In this document: positions 24,194 through 36,654 of the stretch, in pieces
Numbering within the stretch: position 1 is the stretch's first letter
Layout of the letters: each line of letters begins with the position of its first letter
From: Novosphingobium sp.
GTDB taxonomy: Bacteria > Pseudomonadota > Alphaproteobacteria > Sphingomonadales > Sphingomonadaceae
Direction of reading: 5' to 3'
NCBI RefSeq assembly: GCF_030696665.1
Contig: NZ_JAUYRV010000017.1
Span: 1 to 64,000, forward strand
Length of the DNA stretch: 64,000 nt
Notes under the pieces: generated by a model
What the model was told of the DNA's origin: nothing
Databases searched by the model: none
Seen by the model: the letters and a program-made list of their open reading frames with translations, nothing else
Made by a program: the position numbers and the translations under genes

Positions 24194-25453
24194 ATGAACC
24201 GCACCGCTCTGCTCGCTCCGCTGGCTTTTGCCCTGATCGCCGCCGCACCGCCTGCACACAATGCTGAGAGCGTGGCCAATGCCGCCCTGCGTGCTGCGCC
24301 GGTATTCGATGGGCACAACGATGTGCCCGAGCAGTTGCGCGAACGGCGCAAGAACATTCTCGAAGGCTTCGACTTCCGCGATACGCGCAGCACGGGCGAT
24401 GCAGCCAAGGGCGTGCCGCCGATGATGACCGACATTGCCCGGATGCGAACGGGCAAGGTCGGGGCGCAGTTCTGGTCTGTCTATGTCTCGGCCAACTTGC
24501 CCGAACCGCAGGCTGTGCAGGCCACGCTTGAGCAGATCGATGTCATGCGCCGGTTGATCGCGCAATATCCGGCCGATCTGCAATTCTGCACCAACAGCAA
24601 GTGCGTCGAAGCGTCACGAAAGGCCGGGCGCGTGGCCTCGTTGCTTGGCATGGAGGGCGGGCATTCGATTGGCGGATCGCTGGGTGTGCTACGCCAGATG
24701 CATGCCCTGGGCGCGCGATACATGACGCTGACGCATTTCAAGAACAATGGATGGGCCGATAGTGGAACCGATGCCCCGGTGCATGATGGTCTTGCACCGT
24801 TTGGCGAAAAGGTGGTGCGCGAGATGCATCGGCTGGGCATGCTGGTGGATCTGGCGCACGTGAGCGAGGCCACCATGCGCGATGTGCTGGCACTGGGCGG
24901 GCCGCCGCCCATCGTCAGCCATTCAAACGCCCGTGCGGTCAACGGCCATGCGCGCAACGTTTCTGACGCCACCCTCATGCTGATTGGCAAGGCGGGCGGG
25001 ATCGTCATGGTCAATTTCTACCCGCCCTATGTTGTGGAAGGCGCCCGCCAATGGACGGCGGCACGCGAAGCTGCAGTTGCGCGGTTCAAGGCGCTCCACC
25101 GTGGCGATCCAGCGGCGGAGACAGCGGCGCTGGCCGCGTGGGACAACACCAACCCGATGCCGCGTGGCAGCGTGAATGACGTTGCCGACCACATTGATCA
25201 CATCGCCAAGCTGATCGGTGCAGGCCATGTCGGCCTTGGGGGCGATCTGGACGGGGTGGACAGCACGGTTGCAGAGCTTGAGGACGTGGCGGCTTATCCC
25301 GCGCTGTTCGTGGAACTGGCGCGCCGGGGATGGTCTCAGGCCGATCTTGAAAAGCTGGCGAGCCGCAACATGCTGCGCGTGATGGATGCGGCAGAGACCT
25401 ATGCGGTGGACCACCAGACCGATGCACCGCAGGAAAGCGAGACCACGTTCTAG
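24194..25453 (+). CDS. Membrane dipeptidase (M19, renal dipeptidase family)
   Basis: The protein is about 419 residues with a signal peptide (L-L-A-P-L-A-F-A-L-I-A-A-A-P). Zinc-site patterns of M19 are present: F-D-G-H-N-D near residue 37, G-M-E-G-G-H-S near 155, H-V-S-E near 222 and S-H-S-N-A-R near 243. ATG 24194 is used; a GTG lies two codons earlier. It hydrolyses dipeptides or amide/lactone bonds outside the cytoplasm. Its presence in an aromatic cluster is odd, and cleavage of amino-acid conjugates is one possibility. Confidence 0.88.
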   Translation: MNRTALLAPLAFALIAAAPPAHNAESVANAALRAAPVFDGHNDVPEQLRERRKNILEGFDFRDTRSTGDAAKGVPPMMTDIARMRTGKVGAQFWSVYVSANLPEPQAVQATLEQIDVMRRLIAQYPADLQFCTNSKCVEASRKAGRVASLLGMEGGHSIGGSLGVLRQMHALGARYMTLTHFKNNGWADSGTDAPVHDGLAPFGEKVVREMHRLGMLVDLAHVSEATMRDVLALGGPPPIVSHSNARAVNGHARNVSDATLMLIGKAGGIVMVNFYPPYVVEGARQWTAAREAAVARFKALHRGDPAAETAALAAWDNTNPMPRGSVNDVADHIDHIAKLIGAGHVGLGGDLDGVDSTVAELEDVAAYPALFVELARRGWSQADLEKLASRNMLRVMDAAETYAVDHQTDAPQESETTF

Positions 25454-25494
25454 CCAGAAAAGCTGCTCGACTGCGGCGTGAAATTTGGGCAAAG

Positions 25495-25515
25495 ATTGTT
25501 CGGTTCAATAACAAT
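25495..25515. promoter_or_regulatory. ATTGT-N11-ACAAT site 3
   Basis: The 21-bp dyad has arms ATTGTT and AACAAT, the same overall length as sites 1 and 2 and the shared TAACAAT end. It lies 16 bases before the ATG of the VOC gene, so binding would block its expression. Confidence 0.45.
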
Positions 25516-25531
25516 TCGGACGGAGAGAATC

Positions 25532-25912
25532 ATGTTCACCCATACGTTCCTTGGCACCAACGACATCGACCAGTCGCGCGCGTTTTACACCGCTGTGATG
25601 GGCACGCTGGGCCACGCCACTGCTGTGGCCCTGCCGCACGGTACAGCGTTCCCTTCAGCCGCCGGGTCGCTGATTGTTGCAAGCCCTTCCAATGGCGAAG
25701 CGCACACCGTGTCAAACGGCTATACGTTGGGGTTCAAGGCGGCGGATTCAACCGTAGTCGATGCATGGCACGCCGCAGGGCTGGCCAACGGCGGCTCTTG
25801 TGAAGGCGCGCCGGGCGTGCGCGAAAATTCGCCGGGCCAGCAATATGGCGCGTATCTGCGCGATCCGGATGGCAACAAGATCTGCGCTTTTGCACCTAAC
25901 CCGGGCGCCTGA
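25532..25912 (+). CDS. VOC-family (glyoxalase-like) protein
   Basis: The 126-residue single VOC module starts F-T-H-T-F-L-G-T-N-D-I-D-Q-S-R-A-F-Y and ends G-A-Y-L-R-D-P-D-G-N-K-I-C-A-F, the standard double beta-alpha-beta-beta-beta frame. GGAGAG precedes the ATG. VOC proteins include glyoxalases, dioxygenases and isomerases. The active-site set cannot be fixed by eye. The upstream dyad suggests it is co-regulated with the stilbene genes. Confidence 0.88.
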   Translation: MFTHTFLGTNDIDQSRAFYTAVMGTLGHATAVALPHGTAFPSAAGSLIVASPSNGEAHTVSNGYTLGFKAADSTVVDAWHAAGLANGGSCEGAPGVRENSPGQQYGAYLRDPDGNKICAFAPNPGA

Positions 25913-26036
25913 TCAACACTGAACCCGGTGGGGCAGGCGCTTGGCGCCGCCCTTGCCGGGGGCATTGCCTGCACGACGCTCATGACCGATCATCGCGTCT
26001 GGGCACCATTTGGGCGTGTTCTGCGTTTGACAGAAC

Positions 26037-27503
26037 ATGAAACGCCCCCTCCTCATACTCTCGCTCCTCGTCGTCACGAATATCCTGGCGGGGTGTGACA
26101 TGGCGGGGAACGGGGGCAAGCCACCTCGGTCCAATGACAGTATCGAGGTTGAGCCTTCGCCTTCGCTGATAACCGTGCCGGTCGAGGCCGATCTTGCCGA
26201 TCTGGCGCGCATCCTTGAGCGTGAAGTGCCGCGGCAGCTGTGGACAATCGATAAGCCCGATCAGGTTTGCGCGAAAAGCAAAGGGCTGGATATTGGTATC
26301 GCCACGATAAAAACTCCGAAGCTCAAATGCCGCATCGTTGGGGAAGTGACGCGGGGTGGGATGCAGCTTGAGGGGCAGGGGCGAGACATCCGTGTAACGA
26401 TGCCGCTTCATGCCCGCATCCGGGCCGAGAACGTGGGCGGTATGATTGATGAATCCGCCACGGCCGAGGCGGTGGCCCGCGCGGTAATCCGCATTGATCT
26501 GGCGCAGGACTGGACGCCGCGCGGTACGGTCAACATTAAATACGACTGGCGCAATGCCCCTCATGTCGATTTCATGGGGCAGCGCATCGAGTTTGCCGAC
26601 GAGGCCGATCGCAAGCTGGCGCCGGTCATCGCCAAACTTGAGCGTGAATTGCCCGGCGAGCTGGGCAAACTGAACTTGCGCCAGGCGGTGGGCAAGGCGT
26701 GGGCCAGCGCATTCACCACTGTTTCCCTAAACCGTGAAAATCCGCCGGTCTGGATGCGCATTACGCCGCGCGAGCTGGAATATGGCGGATATGAAGTGGT
26801 CGGCGGCCGGCTGCGCCTGAAGCTTGGGCTATTGGCGCTGACCGAGACGTTTGTCGGACCACGGCCAGCTGATCCTGCACCCGCCCCTTTGCCGCCGTTG
26901 CGCCCGTTGCAGGCACAGACCGGCAATCTGGAGTTTTTCGTGCCAGTGTTTGCCGACTATCGCGAACTGGAACCGGTGCTGATGAAAGCTCTGGTCAAGC
27001 GTTCTGCAAGGCCGTTCGAGGTGCCCGGAGCAGGCCCGGTGACGGCAACATTCAAAGCGGCAGAAATCTTTGGCACCAAGGGTGGCAAGATTGCCGTCGG
27101 GCTTACTTTCGACGCACAACGCCAGAGTGGCGGGGAGAAAGCAAGCGGCACGGTTTGGCTCACCGGAAAACCTGTGAATGCCGAAAACTCGCGCCGTGTG
27201 GGATTTGAGGATCTTACCGTGAGTGGCACCACGGACATGACCGGTGGAGACTTGATCATTCGGCTGATCAACGCGCCGGGCGTGGCGCAATTTGTTGCAG
27301 CCGGACTAACGCAGAACTTTGAAAAGGACTTTGCCGAACTTCTGGGGAAGGTGGACCGTGCGATCGAAACCGAGCGCGAAGGCAATTTCTTGATCAACGC
27401 CGATTTGAAGAGAGCGCGTTCAGGCCAGCTGCAGGCGGCGGGATCGGGCCTTTACCTGCCAGTCTGGGCCACAGGAACGGCGCAAGTGCGCGTGGTGCAG
27501 TGA
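26037..27503 (+). CDS. DUF4403 lipoprotein
   Basis: The 488-residue protein starts with a lipoprotein signal (L-I-L-S-L-L-V-V-T-N-I-L-A-G-C), with the lipid cysteine at residue 19. The DUF4403 pattern includes I-x-V-P-V-E-A-D-L near residue 45 and two repeated beta-rich halves with conserved L-x-L-G-L-L near 262. It probably sits in the periplasm as a membrane-anchored lipid-binding type protein. It is followed at 10 bp by the convergent pccR gene. Confidence 0.85.
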   Translation: MKRPLLILSLLVVTNILAGCDMAGNGGKPPRSNDSIEVEPSPSLITVPVEADLADLARILEREVPRQLWTIDKPDQVCAKSKGLDIGIATIKTPKLKCRIVGEVTRGGMQLEGQGRDIRVTMPLHARIRAENVGGMIDESATAEAVARAVIRIDLAQDWTPRGTVNIKYDWRNAPHVDFMGQRIEFADEADRKLAPVIAKLERELPGELGKLNLRQAVGKAWASAFTTVSLNRENPPVWMRITPRELEYGGYEVVGGRLRLKLGLLALTETFVGPRPADPAPAPLPPLRPLQAQTGNLEFFVPVFADYRELEPVLMKALVKRSARPFEVPGAGPVTATFKAAEIFGTKGGKIAVGLTFDAQRQSGGEKASGTVWLTGKPVNAENSRRVGFEDLTVSGTTDMTGGDLIIRLINAPGVAQFVAAGLTQNFEKDFAELLGKVDRAIETEREGNFLINADLKRARSGQLQAAGSGLYLPVWATGTAQVRVVQ

Positions 27504-27513
27504 TCCGGCAGTG

Positions 27514-28923
27514 TCAAAGGTCGGTGATGCCATAAGGCACCAAATCGCGGGCGTGGGGATCGACCACGATGGCGCGGTCGCTTGGCGGGAAGGCGCGCTG
27601 GTCACACGTGTCGCGCGGGCAGATGCGGCATGAAATCCCAATGCGTGTGACAGCTTCGGGCCGGGACAGGTTCAGACCATCGGCATAGATGAACTCGTCC
27701 GCCAGCGCGGCTTCGCAGCCCAGTGCTACGGCATAGCGGCGCGGTGGGCGGTAAAAGCTGCCCGATGGCTTCACCAAGCCCTTTGCAATCGACACATAGC
27801 GCACGCCATCGGGCATTTCGGCAGCCTGCACGTGAATGCGGTCGGGGATCGCCACGGCTTCATGCACCACCCACAGCGGGCATGCTCCGCCAAAGCGGGC
27901 GAACTGCAGGCGCGTGGCGGAATGGCGCTTTGTGATGTTGCCCGCCATATCGACGCGGCAGAAGAACATAGGAATGCCGCGCGCTTGCGGGCGTTGCAAC
28001 GTGGACAGGCGGTGGCAGACCTGTTCGAAGCTTGCGCCAAAGATCAGGCGCAACTGGTCTATATCGTGGCGCAAGGCGCGGGCGCGGGTGCGGAACCATT
28101 CGTAGGGCATGATCAGTGCGCCCGCTGCATAGTTGCCAAGTCCAACGGTGAGGAGTTGGCGGGCGGCGTCCGATTGCAGCGTGGCCTCTCCAACGATCGC
28201 CGCTATCTCGTCGTGCAGGCCTTCGGCAGCCAGTTGATACGCCATCTGGAAACGGCCACTTTCGACCGGCTGGTTGGGGTCCAGCGTCAGCCTCCTTGCT
28301 GCCGGATCGAACCGCCGCATCGCTCCGCCGCTCAATTGCTCCACCGCGATGCCCCGGCTTTCCAGCCAAATCGCCATTTGCCCCATCGTGGGCGACATTC
28401 CTGTGCCGGAGAGGCGCACGGCCAGCCGTTCAGCCGCGCGATCTATGCTATCGACATAGTTGTTGGCATGGTGGAACCAGTCGCGTACTTCCTCCCACGG
28501 CAGACGTCCGCCGGTCACGTTGTCTGATCCAAGCGCCTCGTCGATGGCTTCAAGCCGTTGCACCGAACGGCGATGCTGTTCCCACAATGTGGCAAAAGCC
28601 TGCGCGAACGCCGGGTACTGTTCCGCCACGCGCTCCACTTGATCACCGGGCAGTGCTGCGCCGATCATCGGATCGGCAGTAGCATCGCGCAGGGCGGTGA
28701 GCAGGGGTTCCACCCGGTCTGCTGCAAAGTCCTGCCACTCCACCGGGAAGCTGCTTTGCAGCCTGTCAGTGAGCGCTGGCGTCAACGGGCGTTCGTCATT
28801 CTCGATCTGCGAAAGGTACGATGCGCTGATGCCCAGCAGTGCGGCCATCTCGCCCTGACGGAGCTTGCGCGTGGTGCGCAACGCTTTGAGCTGTTCGCCT
28901 GCAAAGAGGCGGCGTCTGGCCAT
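27514..28923 (-). CDS. pccR: PccR-type short-chain acyl regulator (XRE + IrrE-like)
   Basis: The 469-residue regulator has an XRE helix-turn-helix at residues 10-60 ([21 protein letters not shown]). An IrrE/DUF955-like middle lies at about 180-260 and a DUF2083 domain with cysteines (C-R-I-C-P-R-D-T-C) at about 432-440. The metalloprotease helix, usually H-E-x-x-H, reads A-Y-Q-L-A-A-E-G, so peptidase activity is probably lost. Homologues (PccR, ScfR, RamB) sense short-chain acyl-CoA status and bind TTTGCAAA-like sites. It is divergent from pccB. Confidence 0.88.
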   Translation of the reverse strand: MARRRLFAGEQLKALRTTRKLRQGEMAALLGISASYLSQIENDERPLTPALTDRLQSSFPVEWQDFAADRVEPLLTALRDATADPMIGAALPGDQVERVAEQYPAFAQAFATLWEQHRRSVQRLEAIDEALGSDNVTGGRLPWEEVRDWFHHANNYVDSIDRAAERLAVRLSGTGMSPTMGQMAIWLESRGIAVEQLSGGAMRRFDPAARRLTLDPNQPVESGRFQMAYQLAAEGLHDEIAAIVGEATLQSDAARQLLTVGLGNYAAGALIMPYEWFRTRARALRHDIDQLRLIFGASFEQVCHRLSTLQRPQARGIPMFFCRVDMAGNITKRHSATRLQFARFGGACPLWVVHEAVAIPDRIHVQAAEMPDGVRYVSIAKGLVKPSGSFYRPPRRYAVALGCEAALADEFIYADGLNLSRPEAVTRIGISCRICPRDTCDQRAFPPSDRAIVVDPHARDLVPYGITDL

Positions 28924-28938
28924 TTCCCGTTGTCCGAT

Positions 28939-28969
28939 TTTGCAAAGTGATCCTTCGCAAGTTTGCAGA
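28939..28969. promoter_or_regulatory. TTTGCAAA-like PccR half-sites
   Basis: TTTGCAAA is at 28939-28946, TTCGCAAG at 28954-28961 and TTTGCAGA at 28962-28969. They lie just upstream of the pccR start in the pccR/pccB divergent region. PccR/RamB-family regulators are known to bind TTTGCAAA half-sites, so autoregulation and control of the pcc operon are expected. Confidence 0.65.
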
Positions 28970-29016
28970 ATAACATTGGACTTGGCAAGCGCGCTGGCGC
29001 AGTTGGAGGGCCGATC

Positions 29017-29093
29017 CGTGGCTCCGCCTTCGGCAGTGCAGCGGTTCCGGCTCTGGCTTACGCCCCGGGGAGGGGGCGCGGGCCGGAGCCACG
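29017..29093 (+). promoter_or_regulatory. Multi-hairpin leader of the pcc operon
   Basis: CGTGGCTCCG (29017-29026) pairs perfectly with CGGAGCCACG (29084-29093). Inside are a GCC-TTCG-GC-type hairpin near 29026 and CGCCCC/GGGGCG near 29061-29077. The fold ends 35 bases before the pccB start. It does not match a cobalamin riboswitch by eye. Confidence 0.4.
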
Positions 29094-29128
29094 CAAGATT
29101 TACGACCGATCAGCAAAAGGGTGCAAGC

Positions 29129-30655
<1,527 letters not shown>

Positions 30656-30682
30656 AGAGCGCACTAGTCTGGAAGACCTGGC

Positions 30683-31861
30683 ATGAACGACATCTATATC
30701 GTCTCGGGCGCGCGCACCGCCATTGGCTCATTCGGTGGCAGCCTTGCCTCCATGCGACCGGCAGAGACTGGCGCGCTTGTTATCAAGGAAGCCATTGCGC
30801 GGGCCGGTATCACGGCTGACAAGGTGCAGAACGTGGTGATTGGCACCGTTGTGCCGACGCAGCCCAAGGACGCCTATGTCAGCCGCGTGGCAGCGGTCAA
30901 CGCGGGCATTCCGATTGAGGCTCCTGCGATGAACGTCAACCGCCTGTGCGGCTCGGGCCTGCAAGCCATCGTCTCGGCGGCACAAGGCATTGCGCTGGGT
31001 GAGCAGGACATCGCCATTGGCGGCGGCGCTGAAAGCATGTCGAACGCGCCGCACATGGTGCTGACCGCGCGCAACGGGCAGAAGATGGGCGATCAGGTGC
31101 TGATGGATGCCATGCTGGGCGCGCTGCACGATCCGTTCGAAGGCATCCACATGGGCGTGACGGCCGAGAACGTGGCCGAACGCTGCGGGATCAGCCGCGA
31201 AGAGCAGGACGCCTTGGCGGTGCAGAGCCACCATCGCGCTGCAGCAGCAGTTGCGGCGGGCTACTTCAAGGAACAGATCGTTCCGGTCGAGATCAAGACC
31301 CGCAAGGGCACGATCGTGTTCGACACCGACGAGCATTTCCGCGCCGATGCCTCGGTCGAAGCGATGGCTGGCCTCAAGCCGGTGTTCAAGAAGGACGGCA
31401 CGGTCACCGCAGGCAATGCCAGCGGCATCAATGACGGCGCGGCGGCGGTCGTGCTGGCGAGCGGCAAGGCGGTTGAAGAGCACGGCCTGAAGCCAATGGC
31501 GAAGATCCTCGGCTGGGGTCACGCGGGCGTCGAACCGAACGTTATGGGCCTCGGCCCGGTCAAGGCCGTGCCGATTGCGCTGCAACGGGCTGGCCTCACC
31601 CTCGACCAGATCGACGTGATCGAAAGCAACGAAGCCTTTGCCGCGCAGGCCTGTGGCGTTGCCAAGGAACTGGGCTTTGATCCTGCCAAGACCAACGTCA
31701 ACGGTTCGGGCATTTCGCTGGGCCACCCCATCGGCGCAACCGGCGCGATCCTGACGATCAAGGCAATGTACGAACTGCACCGCACCGGCGGCAGGTACGG
31801 CCTGATCACCATGTGCATTGGCGGCGGTCAGGGCATCGCTATGGTCATCGAGAAGGTTTGA
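30683..31861 (+). CDS. Acetyl-CoA C-acyltransferase (thiolase)
   Basis: The 392-residue thiolase has the nucleophile C89 in N-R-L-C-G-S-G-L-Q. The conserved G-H-P-I-G-A-T-G-A is near residue 347, and C-I-G-G-G-Q-G near 377 carries the second cysteine. It either condenses or cleaves beta-ketoacyl-CoA. It lies 27 bp after pccB and one base before the epimerase gene start, so it is part of the operon. A thiolase here suggests that propionyl-CoA comes from odd-chain or branched acyl-CoA breakdown. Confidence 0.94.
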   Translation: MNDIYIVSGARTAIGSFGGSLASMRPAETGALVIKEAIARAGITADKVQNVVIGTVVPTQPKDAYVSRVAAVNAGIPIEAPAMNVNRLCGSGLQAIVSAAQGIALGEQDIAIGGGAESMSNAPHMVLTARNGQKMGDQVLMDAMLGALHDPFEGIHMGVTAENVAERCGISREEQDALAVQSHHRAAAAVAAGYFKEQIVPVEIKTRKGTIVFDTDEHFRADASVEAMAGLKPVFKKDGTVTAGNASGINDGAAAVVLASGKAVEEHGLKPMAKILGWGHAGVEPNVMGLGPVKAVPIALQRAGLTLDQIDVIESNEAFAAQACGVAKELGFDPAKTNVNGSGISLGHPIGATGAILTIKAMYELHRTGGRYGLITMCIGGGQGIAMVIEKV

Positions 31862-31862
31862 C

Positions 31863-32300
31863 ATGAAGCTGGGCCGCCTCAACCACGTCGGCGTCGCAAC
31901 GCCCGATATCGACGCTTCCGTCGCATTCTACCGCGATGTGATGGGCGCGAGCGACATCACCGAGCCGTTCGTGCTGGAAAGCCAGCAGGTGCGGGTGTGC
32001 TTTGTGAACACTCCGGGTGAAAATGGCACGGCAGGCACGCAGATCGAACTTATCGAGCCGACCAGCCCGGACAGCGCGGTGGGCAAGTGGCTCGCGGCCA
32101 ATCCTTTGGGCGGGCAGCACCACCTTTGCTACGAAGTGCCCGATATTCATGCGGCCAAGGCGTGGTTTGAATCACAGGGCAAGCGCGTGCTGGGCGAGCC
32201 GCGCATCGGCGCGCACGGGACGCTGATCTTTTTCGTCCACCCCAAGGATATGGGCGGGCAACTGACCGAGATTATGGAAGTGCCGACCGAAGCGCATTGA
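31863..32300 (+). CDS. mce: Methylmalonyl-CoA epimerase
   Basis: The 145-residue VOC-fold enzyme converts (S)- to (R)-methylmalonyl-CoA. The N-terminus L-N-H-V-G-V-A-T-P-D-I contains the first metal histidine, H-H-L-C-Y-E-V near residue 83 the next, and the end has the L-T-E-I-M-E glutamate. ATG 31863 begins one base after the thiolase stop. Its function fits exactly between carboxylase and mutase. Confidence 0.94.
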   Translation: MKLGRLNHVGVATPDIDASVAFYRDVMGASDITEPFVLESQQVRVCFVNTPGENGTAGTQIELIEPTSPDSAVGKWLAANPLGGQHHLCYEVPDIHAAKAWFESQGKRVLGEPRIGAHGTLIFFVHPKDMGGQLTEIMEVPTEAH

Positions 32301-32306
32301 ACCTGG

Positions 32307-32460
32307 CCCCTCCCGCAAGCGGGAGGGGCGCGAGACTTGGGTCGCCGCAGGCGGCCTTAGTCGCAGCGGGGTGAGCCGGGTGACCGGGCAAGCCCACACC
32401 AACTCCGGCTAGGCAGCAAGCTGCCAAGCCTGCGTATCCTCTCCCGCCTGCGGGAGAGGA
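32307..32460 (+). repeat. Nested palindromic intergenic repeat, copy 2 (partial)
   Basis: Positions 32307-32373 carry the CTCCCGC/GCGGGAG palindrome, CGCGAGACTT, and TTAGTCGCAGCGGGGT shared with copies 1 and 3. A separate perfect 11-bp palindrome on CTCTCCCGC lies at 32437-32460, only 12 bases before the mutase start. The element lies inside the operon and may affect expression of the downstream genes. Confidence 0.7.
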
Positions 32461-32472
32461 CGAGAGGAACGA

Positions 32473-34602
<2,130 letters not shown>

Positions 34603-34622
34603 GCGATTGAAGGGTAGATAGA

Positions 34623-36644
34623 ATGTTCAAGAAAATCCTCATCGCCAACCGTGGCGAAATTGCTTGCCGCGTAATCAAGACGGCGCGCCGCATGGGTATC
34701 CAGACGGTGGCGGTCTATTCCGATGCTGATGCCCGTGCGCCGTTCGTGCAGATGGCGGATGAGGCGGTGCATATCGGTCCGGCGCCTGCTGCGCAGTCCT
34801 ATCTGATCGCCGACAAGATTATCGCCGCGTGCAAGCAGACCGGCGCGGATGCGGTTCATCCCGGCTACGGCTTCCTTTCCGAACGCACCTCGTTTGCCGA
34901 GGCGCTGGCGACTGAAGGCATCGCGTTTGTCGGCCCGCCGGTGAACGCCATTGCCGCGATGGGGGACAAGATCGAATCCAAGAAGCTGGCGCTGAAAGCG
35001 GGCGTCAATGTCGTCCCCGGCTTCGTGGGTGAAATCGAGGATACCGAACATGCCGTGCGCATCTCTGAGGAGATCGGCTATCCGGTGATGATGAAGGCCT
35101 CTGCGGGCGGTGGCGGCAAGGGCATGCGTCTTGCTTACAATGAAAAGGACGTGCGCGAGGGCTTTGAAGCGACCAAGCGTGAAGGGCTGAACTCGTTCGG
35201 CGATGACCGCGTGTTCATCGAAAAGTTCATTCTCAACCCGCGCCACATCGAAATCCAGATCCTCGGCGATAAGCACGGCAACATTCTTTACCTGAACGAG
35301 CGTGAATGCTCGATCCAGCGCCGCCACCAGAAGGTGGTCGAAGAAGCGCCTTCGCCCTTCGTGACGCCGAAAATGCGCAAGGCGATGGGCGAACAGTGCG
35401 TCGCGCTGTCACGCGCAGTGGGCTACTACAGCGCAGGCACGGTAGAACTGATCGTTTCGGGCGCGGACCCGAGCGGCGAGAGCTTCTACTTCCTCGAAAT
35501 GAACACCCGCCTGCAGGTGGAACACCCGGTCACGGAAGCCATCACCGGCATCGATCTGGTCGAACAGATGATCCGCGTCGCCTATGGCGAGAAGCTCGCC
35601 ATGACGCAGGACGACATCAAGATCTACGGCTGGGCGATTGAAAACCGCGTCTATGCCGAAGACCCCTATCGCGGGTTCCTGCCCTCGACCGGACGCCTGA
35701 TCCGCTACAATCCGCCGGTTGCAGGCTGGGAAGACGATGGCGCTGAAAATGGCCGTCGCGGGCTGGACGGCGTGCGCGTGGACGATGGCGTCTATGAAGG
35801 CGGCGAAGTTTCGATGTTCTATGACCCGATGATCGCCAAGCTGATCACTTGGGGGCCGACGCGCGATGAAGCAGCGGACAAGCAGATTGAAGCGTTGGAT
35901 GCGTTCGAGATCGAGGGCCTTGGCCACAACATCGATTTTGTCAGCGCCATCATGCAGCACCCGCGCTTCCGTTCGGGCGAGCTGACCACCGGCTTCATCG
36001 CCGAGGAATACCCCGAAGGCTTCCACGGCGCGGCAACGTCTGACGAATTGAAGCAGACGCTGGCGGCGCTGGCAGGCTTCCTCGCCACGGCGCGGTCTGA
36101 CCGTGCCCGCCGCGTTGACCAACAGTTGGGTGACGAGCTTGACCCGCCTTACGAATGGGCAGTGAAGATCGGCGATGCGACCTTTGCGGTCACGCTCGAC
36201 GAAGACGAAGTGACGGTGGACGGCAAGGCCATCGACCTGGCGTTGGAGTACACGCCGGGCGACCGCGTGGTGCATTGCGAGATCGACGATAAGCCGCTGT
36301 CGGTGAAGGTCGAACCAACCCGCGCAGGCTTCAAGCTGACCACGCGCGGCGCGATCCATCAGGTGCAGGTGCTTCCGGCGCACATCGCGCCGTACACGCA
36401 GCACATGATCGAAAAGATCCCGCCTGATCTTTCGAAGTTCCTGATCTGCCCGATGCCGGGCTTGCTGGTCACGCTCAACGTGGGTGAGGGCGATGCTGTG
36501 GAAGCCGGGCAACCACTCGCTGTGGTTGAGGCCATGAAGATGGAGAACATCCTGCGCGCTGAGAAATCGGGCAAGGTGAAGTCGGTCAATGCTAAGGCTG
36601 GTGACAGTCTGGCGGTTGATGCGATCATTCTTGAAATGGAGTGA
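34623..36644 (+). CDS. pccA: Propionyl-CoA carboxylase alpha subunit (biotin carboxylase + BCCP)
   Basis: The 673-residue protein carboxylates its own biotin with ATP and bicarbonate. The biotin carboxylase domain spans about residues 1-450 (I-A-N-R-G-E-I-A-C-R, K-A-S-A-G-G-G-G-K-G-M-R near 160, E-M-N-T-R-L-Q-V-E-H near 295). A connecting domain follows, then the biotinyl domain with E-A-M-K-M-E-N, where K639 carries biotin. It begins 20 bp after the mutase gene and closes the operon. Confidence 0.95.
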   Translation: MFKKILIANRGEIACRVIKTARRMGIQTVAVYSDADARAPFVQMADEAVHIGPAPAAQSYLIADKIIAACKQTGADAVHPGYGFLSERTSFAEALATEGIAFVGPPVNAIAAMGDKIESKKLALKAGVNVVPGFVGEIEDTEHAVRISEEIGYPVMMKASAGGGGKGMRLAYNEKDVREGFEATKREGLNSFGDDRVFIEKFILNPRHIEIQILGDKHGNILYLNERECSIQRRHQKVVEEAPSPFVTPKMRKAMGEQCVALSRAVGYYSAGTVELIVSGADPSGESFYFLEMNTRLQVEHPVTEAITGIDLVEQMIRVAYGEKLAMTQDDIKIYGWAIENRVYAEDPYRGFLPSTGRLIRYNPPVAGWEDDGAENGRRGLDGVRVDDGVYEGGEVSMFYDPMIAKLITWGPTRDEAADKQIEALDAFEIEGLGHNIDFVSAIMQHPRFRSGELTTGFIAEEYPEGFHGAATSDELKQTLAALAGFLATARSDRARRVDQQLGDELDPPYEWAVKIGDATFAVTLDEDEVTVDGKAIDLALEYTPGDRVVHCEIDDKPLSVKVEPTRAGFKLTTRGAIHQVQVLPAHIAPYTQHMIEKIPPDLSKFLICPMPGLLVTLNVGEGDAVEAGQPLAVVEAMKMENILRAEKSGKVKSVNAKAGDSLAVDAIILEME

Positions 36645-36654
36645 GGCATCAATG

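Noticed and set aside
29017..29093. Cobalamin riboswitch before the methylmalonyl-CoA pathway
   Set aside because: The conserved B12 box is not present, and the mutase gene has no riboswitch-like leader either.
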